Assembly (NCBI RefSeq): GCF_014639155.1 | Contig: NZ_BMFT01000002.1 | Coordinates: 558,001-622,000 of the forward strand | DNA length: 64,000 bases | Source of the DNA: Paenibacillus segetis | GTDB taxonomy: Bacteria; Bacillota; Bacilli; Paenibacillales; Paenibacillaceae | Direction: 5' to 3' | Shown: one piece after another, positions 38,444 through 44,926 of the stretch | Position numbering within the stretch: the first letter of the stretch is position 1 | Layout of the letters: each line of letters begins with the position of its first letter | Notes under the pieces: model-generated | Databases searched by the model: none | The model's input: only the letters and a program-made list of their open reading frames with translations | Told to the model about the DNA's origin: nothing | Position numbers and translations under genes: made by a program

Positions 38444-38489
38444 AAAAAACGCAAAAACGCCCCACTCATCATATAGATGGTAGGACGTT
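38444..38489 (-). terminator. Intrinsic terminator in the leader of the - strand gene
   Basis: Read on the - strand, 38489-38476 pairs with 38470-38456 in a 14-bp stem (two G-T pairs, one bulge) with a 5-nt loop. TTTTT, GCG and TTTTTT follow. It lies only 23-68 nt upstream of the TTG start at 38421. It must either attenuate that gene or end a transcript coming from the right on the - strand, where dyad array D lies. Confidence 0.75.
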
Positions 38490-38583
38490 CTTCGTCACTG
38501 ATATATCTATGATTATATCAAGATATTTCCAGATGGACCAGACTTATGTTAATCCTCTGGGCGAGGGTCGTCACACTGTCGAA

Positions 38584-38818
38584 TAGTTGTAGAAAATACA
38601 CTTATTTAGCTTAATGAGGCGCGCTAGGGGGAAATAGTTGTACTAAGTACAGTTAAAAGTAGGTGGAGCAGAGAAATACGAGAGTTTTCCAGTAATTAGT
38701 TGTATATTGTGCAACTAAAGTTAGCTGAGGAGTGTATTTGTTGATTTAGTTGCACTTTGTGCAATTAAAGCTAAGCGTAGTGCCAATTGGATAAATTTAG
38801 ATACACTATCTGCAACTA
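38584..38818. repeat. Phased 21-bp dyad array D (five units)
   Basis: Units at 38584-38604, 38635-38655, 38697-38717, 38747-38767 and 38798-38818, spaced 51, 62, 50 and 51 bp. It is the longest array. The fourth unit has halves TAGTTGCA and TGCAATTA; the fifth (TAGATACA, TGCAACTA) is the most diverged on the left. The array lies in a 625-bp gap between divergent genes, 162 bp from the - strand start and 228 bp from the + strand start at 39047. Apart from the leader terminator I see nothing else in this gap. Confidence 0.87.
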
Positions 38819-39046
38819 TTGGGAGCATCAGAGCGACTAATTGATAGATGGAAGATAGCTGGACGGAAGATGACTCTATCTTTTAATATGCAAATAATAG
38901 TGGTAGCGAAGGGATAGATTTCATAAAATTTAGCCTTTTTTCGTAACTTTTCCGGATTTTTGTAGTCTATTAATTAGGTGATAGATTTTAGGGATAGAGA
39001 GAGAAGATACAATTTCAGCATGAAGATGGGAGAGTTATAAATTACT

Positions 39047-41755
39047 ATGGTAGTTAGCAAAGAAACGAAATTGGCCCGGATCGTGGTTAGTCAGGGGAAA
39101 AAATTAGCTCTAGTAGGTTTGGCTGGTCTGATATGGATTCAACCTGTGATTAGTCTTGAATGGTTTGGCGGGAATTCCTCTATTGCTCAGGCAGCGTCGA
39201 ACCAAACGGTTAAGACGAGTGAAGATATCATTACGTCAGGTGCAAAACTTGTAAAGTATAAATATACGACAACGCGTTCAGGCAAAAGTGTAACCGTACT
39301 TACGGATGTGATCGAAGTAGATTTAACCAATCCCTATGTTCAATTGAATGTAATGACGGGTAAGGGCGGGCAAGTAACGACTAGACAATCGGTTGAGGGA
39401 ATGGCCAAGGAGACCGGAGCGGTCGCAGGGGTTAACGGCGACTTCTTTGCGACGAGTGGAATGGGCGTAGCGATGGGTCCAGCGGTTTCGCAAGGAACGG
39501 TCGTGACGAGCCCAGCCAAGCTTCTGGGGATGTACTCTTTTGCGGTGAAGACGGATGGTACTCCACTTATTGATCGTTTTGAATTTAATGGTACGGTGAT
39601 CACGGAGGATGGTTCGACGTTCCCACTCACGGGAATTAACCAGGAATCCTATACCACAGAGCCAGATAAAGCTTATAGCCATGTGAATAACATGTTTATT
39701 TACACGAGTGCGTGGAAAGCACTAGATCGTCCAGCGGCTAGCGCTACAACACCTACTGAGGTGTTAGTGCAGGGGGGCGTCATTCAGCAGATTTCCCTCA
39801 AAGCACCTATTCTAGATCCTATCCCTTCGGATGGATATATTCTTCGTGCTCATGGACAAGCAGCAGATTTCATCGCTTCACATATGAACATTGGACAAAG
39901 AGTGGATGCTTCCTATCGGCTTCGTTCTTTAACTAGTGGGGAAGAAGTGGACCCAACGAATCTACAAGTCATGATCGGTGGTCATACTTTACTTGTCGAT
40001 CAAGGAAAGCCTTCAGCCTTCACACGTTCAACAACGTCGATCAGTGGTAGTAGTCCGGTGGCTAGAACGGCCGTAGGTTACTCACAAGATGGCAAGAAGG
40101 CTTATATTATTACTGCTGAGAAGAACAGTAACAGCAGTGGGCTCACACTCGCTGAACTACAGAATTTCATGACTAGCATCGGTGTATGGAAAGGTTTGAA
40201 TCTTGACGGTGGCGGTTCGACAACGATGGTAACTCGTCCATTAGCAGAGAATTATGCTGGATTGACCTTTACGACCTCTAATGGATCCGCAGGACAACGT
40301 GCGGTGGTTAATGGGTTGGGCGTGTTCTCCATTGCGCCACAAGGTACATTGAAGGGACTTATTGTTAGTGGTACATCTTCACTTCTCATTGGACAAACAG
40401 CAACTTACTCCTTAAAAGGTTACGATAATTACTATAACCCAATGGATACTTCTGGAATCACGCCTACCTGGAAATCAGATAATGATAATGTGAAGTGGAC
40501 TGGTGATAGTTTCAAAGCTATTAAAGCGGGAACCTCGCAAATTACAGCAATCAGTGGCGATGCTAAGAGTAGCACGAAGGTAACCGTACTCGGCGGTTCT
40601 GACCTTGCGAGTCTTACTTCAGGCACGACGTTTGCTGCGCTTGAGGCGGGCACAACAGTTTCCGTACCGGTGGTAGCAGAGCTGAAGAATGGAAATAAAC
40701 TCGATGTACCTGCTGAATCACTGAAATGGGAATTTACTGGTATGAAGGCAAGTGTAGTAGACGGTGTATTGACAGTTCAATCTGTGAACAAGGGTGCCAA
40801 AGTGGCATACGCTACTCCAAAATATGATGGATTTACCGGAACGCCAATTGTGCTCTCAGCATCAGCGGAACAAATTTGGGAGAACTTTGAAAATGTATCT
40901 TACCCAATCTCGTTCACAGGCTTACCGGCCGAGACAAGAGGAGCAGCAGCGGTTGTTCAAGGTACTGGAGACCGTGCGAACAGTAAAGTGTTGAAATTGG
41001 ACTATGACTTCACGAATGGAACAGGTAATCGATTTGCATATGCTCAGATAAATGGAACTACAGGTAAAGCAATTCCAGATGGAGCTACTTCGATGTCGAT
41101 CGACGTCCTGGGTGACGCTAGCTTGAATTGGATCAGAGCAGAATTTGCAGATGCAGATGGTAAGAGCGTGTATGTGGACTTGACTCGTATGGCTGATTTC
41201 TCGAATTGGAAGACCATTAACGTTGATCTAACTGCAGCAGGACTCAAACAACCGGCTAAGCTGAAACGTTTGTACCTCGTGAATCTGGAGGATGGTCAGG
41301 ATGAGCGGGCTTTGACGGGCAGTGTTTCTTTTGACAATATTAAATTCAAGGCTCCATCTACAGAGGGAGATACTGGCTTACCGAGTGCTACAGCGGTGAT
41401 GATAATTGGTCAAAAATCGATGACGGTAGACGGAAAAAAAGTGAGTTTGGAAGTAGCCCCTTTACTAAAGGGTGATGCAACCTATGTTCCAATTAAATAT
41501 GTACTAGATGCTTTTGGTGGAGCAGCAAGCTGGGATAATACTGCCAAGAAGATTATGGTGACACGAGGTAATGTTGTGCTTGAACTGACGGTAGGAAAGA
41601 AAGATTATCTACTGAATGGAGCTAAGAAACAAGCTTCCGTTGCACCTATCATTGTGAATGGCAGGACTTTAGTCCCGTTACGTCTAGTATCAGAGCAATT
41701 AGGAATTGATGTAAAATGGGAAAAGATAACCAAATCTATCACCCTTAAATCGTGA
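39047..41755 (+). CDS. Exported phosphodiester-glycosidase (NAGPA) domain protein with StalkD-like C-terminus
   Basis: 902-residue exported protein with a long N-terminal signal region (hydrophobic core about residues 20-35). A NAGPA-type domain lies at about 80-435, with the family motifs GVNGDFF (128-134) and NLDGGGSTTMV (about 384-394); members of this family act on or near sugar phosphodiesters of cell-surface polymers. An Ig-like stretch (about 440-530) and a carbohydrate-binding-like beta domain (about 620-770) follow. The last about 110 residues resemble the copper amine oxidase N-terminal (StalkD) domain, with VAPIIVNGRTLVPLRLVSEQLG. It has no SLH domain. GGGAGAG lies 12 bp before the ATG. 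The substrate is unknown; wall-polymer trimming is a guess from context. Confidence 0.85.
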   Translation: MVVSKETKLARIVVSQGKKLALVGLAGLIWIQPVISLEWFGGNSSIAQAASNQTVKTSEDIITSGAKLVKYKYTTTRSGKSVTVLTDVIEVDLTNPYVQLNVMTGKGGQVTTRQSVEGMAKETGAVAGVNGDFFATSGMGVAMGPAVSQGTVVTSPAKLLGMYSFAVKTDGTPLIDRFEFNGTVITEDGSTFPLTGINQESYTTEPDKAYSHVNNMFIYTSAWKALDRPAASATTPTEVLVQGGVIQQISLKAPILDPIPSDGYILRAHGQAADFIASHMNIGQRVDASYRLRSLTSGEEVDPTNLQVMIGGHTLLVDQGKPSAFTRSTTSISGSSPVARTAVGYSQDGKKAYIITAEKNSNSSGLTLAELQNFMTSIGVWKGLNLDGGGSTTMVTRPLAENYAGLTFTTSNGSAGQRAVVNGLGVFSIAPQGTLKGLIVSGTSSLLIGQTATYSLKGYDNYYNPMDTSGITPTWKSDNDNVKWTGDSFKAIKAGTSQITAISGDAKSSTKVTVLGGSDLASLTSGTTFAALEAGTTVSVPVVAELKNGNKLDVPAESLKWEFTGMKASVVDGVLTVQSVNKGAKVAYATPKYDGFTGTPIVLSASAEQIWENFENVSYPISFTGLPAETRGAAAVVQGTGDRANSKVLKLDYDFTNGTGNRFAYAQINGTTGKAIPDGATSMSIDVLGDASLNWIRAEFADADGKSVYVDLTRMADFSNWKTINVDLTAAGLKQPAKLKRLYLVNLEDGQDERALTGSVSFDNIKFKAPSTEGDTGLPSATAVMIIGQKSMTVDGKKVSLEVAPLLKGDATYVPIKYVLDAFGGAASWDNTAKKIMVTRGNVVLELTVGKKDYLLNGAKKQASVAPIIVNGRTLVPLRLVSEQLGIDVKWEKITKSITLKS

Positions 41756-41806
41756 TATGATAAATTAAGATATCTGACGATTTAAGGGAATGGAGAAGTG
41801 TGCTAA

Positions 41807-42967
41807 GTGGATTTTCAAGCAGATGCAATAGATCGTGTCATAAAGAATGCTGTTGGAGTAATGGAGAACAGCAAACTGCAAATACTCGAAATTCTGGAAA
41901 CAGCACGTAATGAGTTGAAATCACTCAATACTGAGCTTCAGCAGGTTATGAAGGAAACTGCGGAGACTGTAGAGAAGGTGGATCAACTCGAAGTGAATTA
42001 TCGGCGTTCCCGCATCCGGCTGACAGAAGTCAGCCGGGATTTCGTGCGGTATAAGGAAGAGGATATCAAGCAGGCCTATGAGAAAGCGACCCAGTTGCAG
42101 CTCGACCTGCTTATTTATCGTGAGAAGGAAATGTACTTAAAGGCGCGTCGTGATGATCTGCAGAAGAGAGCACGAAATGTCGACAAGTCTGTCGAACGAG
42201 CCGAGACGATCGGTACGCAAATGGGAGTTGTGCTAGAATACTTATCTGGTGAGCTTGGACAGGTCACACGTATTTTAGAATCGGCCAAAAACCGGCAACT
42301 CATCGGTCTGAAAATTATCCTGGCACAGGAAGAAGAACGTAAGCGGATTTCGAGGGAGATTCACGATGGTCCTGCCCAATTGCTTGCAAATCTAGTGCTT
42401 AGGACGGAAATTGTAGAAAGAATGCTTATAAAGCAGGAATTTAAGCTAGTGCAAGACGAAATAATAGATTTGAAGAGTCAGGTCCGCTCAAGCCTAGAGG
42501 AAATGAGAAAAGTTATTTTTAATTTGCGGCCTATGGCGTTAGACGATTTGGGACTTATTCCAACACTGCGCAAATACGTGCATGATTTTGAAGAGAAGAC
42601 GAAAATTAGAGCTACCTTCGAAACACGGGGCAAAGAATTTAGATTTTCCTCTCCAATGGAGGCGGCAGTGTTTCGGCTAATACAAGAAGCACTTAACAAT
42701 GCTGCCAAACATGCTTGCCCAACCTTTGTTGGTGTAGAGATCACTTATCAGACAAAAATGGTGAAGATCATGGTCCAAGATAATGGTCTTGGTTTCAAAG
42801 TGGACCAACTTGAGCAGAAGACGAAGGAACATTCCCACTTTGGATTGATCGGAATGCGGGAAAGAGTGGAGCTGCTGGACGGTAGAATGGAAATCGAATC
42901 AACAGCGAATATGGGTACCAAAATCATCATCCACATCCCAACAAATACAGATAAGAGAGAGGAGTAA
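41807..42967 (+). CDS. degS: Two-component sensor kinase DegS
   Basis: Cytoplasmic histidine kinase that phosphorylates DegU; the pair controls exoenzymes, competence, motility and multicellular behaviour. The 386-residue product has a long N-terminal coiled coil (about residues 20-165), the phosphoacceptor segment EEERKRISREIHDGPAQ with His186, and a C-terminal HATPase domain with NNAAKHA and the G boxes DNGLGF and HFGLIGMRERV. There is no membrane segment, as expected. The start is GTG at 41807 with GGAGAAG 8 bp upstream. degU starts 4 bp after the stop. Confidence 0.97.
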   Translation: MDFQADAIDRVIKNAVGVMENSKLQILEILETARNELKSLNTELQQVMKETAETVEKVDQLEVNYRRSRIRLTEVSRDFVRYKEEDIKQAYEKATQLQLDLLIYREKEMYLKARRDDLQKRARNVDKSVERAETIGTQMGVVLEYLSGELGQVTRILESAKNRQLIGLKIILAQEEERKRISREIHDGPAQLLANLVLRTEIVERMLIKQEFKLVQDEIIDLKSQVRSSLEEMRKVIFNLRPMALDDLGLIPTLRKYVHDFEEKTKIRATFETRGKEFRFSSPMEAAVFRLIQEALNNAAKHACPTFVGVEITYQTKMVKIMVQDNGLGFKVDQLEQKTKEHSHFGLIGMRERVELLDGRMEIESTANMGTKIIIHIPTNTDKREE

Positions 42968-42971
42968 TCGG

Positions 42972-43703
42972 ATGGATAATCTTGTGTTAGGTAATAGACG
43001 AACAATTAAAGTTCTCTTAGCTGACGATCACCAACTGTTTCGTGAAGGACTTAAACGAATTTTGAATATGGAAGAAGATATTGAAGTAGTGGGGGAGTGC
43101 TCTGATGGCTCTCAGGTAATGGAAGGCTGCCAGTTATACCTACCAGAGATCGTCCTGATGGACATTAATATGCCAATCCTGAATGGGGTTGACGCAACGG
43201 CTCAACTACGTGAGACGCTCCCTGAGATCAAGGTTATTATTCTATCGATTCATGATGATGAAAGTTATGTTTTTGAGACGTTACGTAAAGGTGCAACGGG
43301 TTACCTATTGAAGGATATGGAGGCCGAATCGCTAATTAATGCGATCCGTACAGTTGCAGAGGGCAATGGCTTCATCCATCCGAAAGTAACGGGTAAGTTA
43401 ATTCAGCAACTCCGTCGTATGGAGTATTTGAGTGAGACGGGTGCCATTGCGGAGGCGAATGTGAACCGGGGTGAAGCTGGCGTCAAATTCGTGGCAGGGG
43501 ATAATAATCCGCTGACGCGTCGTGAAGCTGAAGTGCTTCGTCTGATGGCAGAAGGTCGTAGTAATAAGATGATCGGCGAGCATTTGTTCATTAGTGAGAA
43601 GACGGTTAAGAATCATGTTAGTAGTATTCTGCAAAAGATGGACGTGGATGATCGGACCCAAGCGGTTATTAACGCCATTAAATTTGGTTGGGTCACTTTA
43701 TAA
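42972..43703 (+). CDS. degU: Response regulator DegU
   Basis: DNA-binding response regulator of the NarL/FixJ class, partner of DegS. The 243-residue product has the receiver domain with the acidic pair at residues 18-19 (LLADDH), the phosphoacceptor Asp64 (VLMDINMP) and the conserved Lys in GYLLKD. The C-terminal LuxR-type helix-turn-helix is LTRREAEVLRLMAEGRSNKM then SEKTVKNHVSSI. It directly follows degS. Through DegU this locus could control the competence and flagellar genes downstream, as in Bacillus; no DegU site was identified here. Confidence 0.98.
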   Translation: MDNLVLGNRRTIKVLLADDHQLFREGLKRILNMEEDIEVVGECSDGSQVMEGCQLYLPEIVLMDINMPILNGVDATAQLRETLPEIKVIILSIHDDESYVFETLRKGATGYLLKDMEAESLINAIRTVAEGNGFIHPKVTGKLIQQLRRMEYLSETGAIAEANVNRGEAGVKFVAGDNNPLTRREAEVLRLMAEGRSNKMIGEHLFISEKTVKNHVSSILQKMDVDDRTQAVINAIKFGWVTL

Positions 43704-43769
43704 TCTGAATAAGCCCAGTAACCGACGACCTCTACGCGGCATATATTGTCGCTAAGGGAGGTGAGTTCC

Positions 43770-44192
43770 ATGATTCCCTACATGGGTTGGATTCTGCTCT
43801 GTTATGGTTTGGCTGCAGTGTTGGTGCATATGCTTCACAACCGATACTCGCGGAGCAAACGCACAGGCAAGCAGATTCATTATATTTTGGTGACTCATAA
43901 TCATGAGAATCAGATGGAATGGTATTTGAGAGCTCTGTCATGGTATGCCAGGTTGCGTGGGGAGTCGCTACGCGTAACTGTACTGGATGAAGAATCACAG
44001 GACGATACGCTGGCGATCATGCAGCGGATGCAGAACATGAGTGGAATGGAACTAACGGTGATCGGTATTACGGCAACTCAGAATGAAGAGGAAATGAGAG
44101 CGCAGACATCTCCTGTTGAAGGCGAAGATGCGAAGTATATCGACCTTCGGCTACCACAGGAGGCGGCCAAAATTCCATATGTTCATATCTGA
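43770..44192 (+). CDS. Conserved-looking hypothetical protein downstream of degU
   Basis: 140-residue protein with an N-terminal membrane segment (about residues 3-22), a basic stretch, and the sequence HYILVTHNHENQMEWYLRAL, which recalls the first strand and helix of GT-A glycosyltransferases but is too short to be an active enzyme. The ATG at 43770 has GGGAGGTGA 7 bp upstream. The frame is open to 43746 but that start lacks a ribosome binding site. It lies between degU and comFA; function unknown. Confidence 0.65.
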   Translation: MIPYMGWILLCYGLAAVLVHMLHNRYSRSKRTGKQIHYILVTHNHENQMEWYLRALSWYARLRGESLRVTVLDEESQDDTLAIMQRMQNMSGMELTVIGITATQNEEEMRAQTSPVEGEDAKYIDLRLPQEAAKIPYVHI

Positions 44193-44298
44193 GTTAGAAC
44201 AAGCGCAACAACAATTAAATAAGAAAAGGTGGAAGCGAATTAAGCGGATGCAGAAGAAACAGCAAAAGCCAAATAAGCCGAAGCGAATGAAAGTGTGA
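44179..44298 (+). CDS. Possible 39-residue basic protein overlapping the previous gene
   Basis: A small frame starts inside the 3' end of the preceding gene and ends just before the terminator. The product would be strongly basic (Lys/Arg/Gln-rich helix). The nearest AGGAGG (44158-44163) is 15 bp from the ATG, rather far. It might be a real small protein, an extension of the previous gene reached by frameshifting, or chance. Confidence 0.25.
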   Translation: MFISELEQAQQQLNKKRWKRIKRMQKKQQKPNKPKRMKV

Positions 44299-44338
44299 AG
44301 CACACTCTTAAGCCTAATGGGCGGGGAGTGTGCTTTTT
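44299..44338 (+). terminator. Intrinsic terminator of the degSU unit
   Basis: A 10-bp stem (44299 to 44307/44308 with 44326-44335) with a long loop, ending in TTTTTT. Confidence 0.85.
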
Positions 44339-44348
44339 TGCGTTGTCT

Positions 44349-44426
44349 GGGGGAGGGGTGAGTGGTGGGAATGAGTAAATGGGACTGAGGTGAGAAGGGG
44401 AGATTGTTTTGGGGATGGGATTTGGG
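44349..44426 (+). other. G-run cluster, candidate G-quadruplexes
   Basis: Guanine runs at 44349-44353, 44355-44358, 44367-44369 and 44381-44383 (loops of 1, 8 and 11 nt) and at 44397-44400, 44411-44414, 44417-44419 and 44424-44426 (loops of 10, 2 and 4 nt) could each form a G-quadruplex in the + strand. The whole stretch from about 44340 to 45130 is purine-rich on this strand. Confidence 0.5.
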
Positions 44427-44448
44427 TAGTTGCAGAAGAAGGAGGCTA

Positions 44449-44619
44449 CGTAGTTGCAGAAAGAAAGAGAACGTGTAGCAGTGGAGTGAGGCCATGTGAT
44501 TGTAAAGAGAGGCCAAGTAGCTCCAGAAAGAGAGCATGTAGCTGTGGACTGAGATCAAATAGTTAAAGATAGAGACCAAGTAGCTGAGGAATGAGGTCAA
44601 GTAGTTGCACAAAGTACAA
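44449..44619. repeat. Degenerate 21-bp tandem repeat
   Basis: Eight head-to-tail units begin at 44449 (24 bp), 44473, 44494, 44515, 44536, 44557, 44578 and 44599 (21 bp each). The units start CAAGTAGYTG or a close variant and continue with a purine-rich half (AGAAAGAGAG). The last unit merges with the first dyad of array E, whose left half is the same TAGTTGCA. On the - strand the repeat reads as an open heptapeptide repeat (pattern YLxSxxx), probably a by-product of the 21-bp period. Confidence 0.85.
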
Positions 44620-44786
44620 CTAAACTTAATTATATTGCCAAGTTACTGATATTAATTGCAGAAACTACACTTAAATATACTAGATTCGCTGACTTCGGCC
44701 TTTTTGGCCTATTTTAATTGCACTATATGCAACTATTGTATTTCACAACGATGTTCTGTTCGAAATAGTTGTACTTTGTGCAACTA
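44603..44786. repeat. Phased 21-bp dyad array E (four units)
   Basis: Units at 44603-44623, 44653-44673, 44715-44735 and 44766-44786, spaced 50, 62 and 51 bp. The first unit (TAGTTGCA-N5-TACAACTA) and the last (TAGTTGTA-N5-TGCAACTA) are among the most symmetric in the window. It is continuous on the left with the 21-bp tandem repeat and ends 140 bp before comFA. The 628-bp gap between the degSU unit and comFA holds a terminator, the G-run cluster, the tandem repeat and this array. Confidence 0.87.
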
Positions 44787-44926
44787 CTGGTTTAGAAGCG
44801 GAGGCCGGATATTTGAATACTGGAGAAATGAAGGTCAGCGTACTTGAGGGAAATAGAGAAGGGCGTATACGAACTATAGGGTGGCTGGAAATGGTTATTT
44901 TGAGTTAATGAAGGGAGGGTAACGAA

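Noticed and set aside
44151..44612. 153-residue - strand frame with a heptapeptide repeat
   Set aside because: It spans a terminator and the 3' end of a + strand gene; the repeat is explained by the 21-bp tandem DNA repeat and no start signal is present.
4158..44786. CRISPR arrays as an explanation for the regularly spaced repeats
   Set aside because: The repeats are too diverged from each other, the spacer lengths follow a fixed 30-41-30 order, there are only four or five units per site, and no cas gene is visible.
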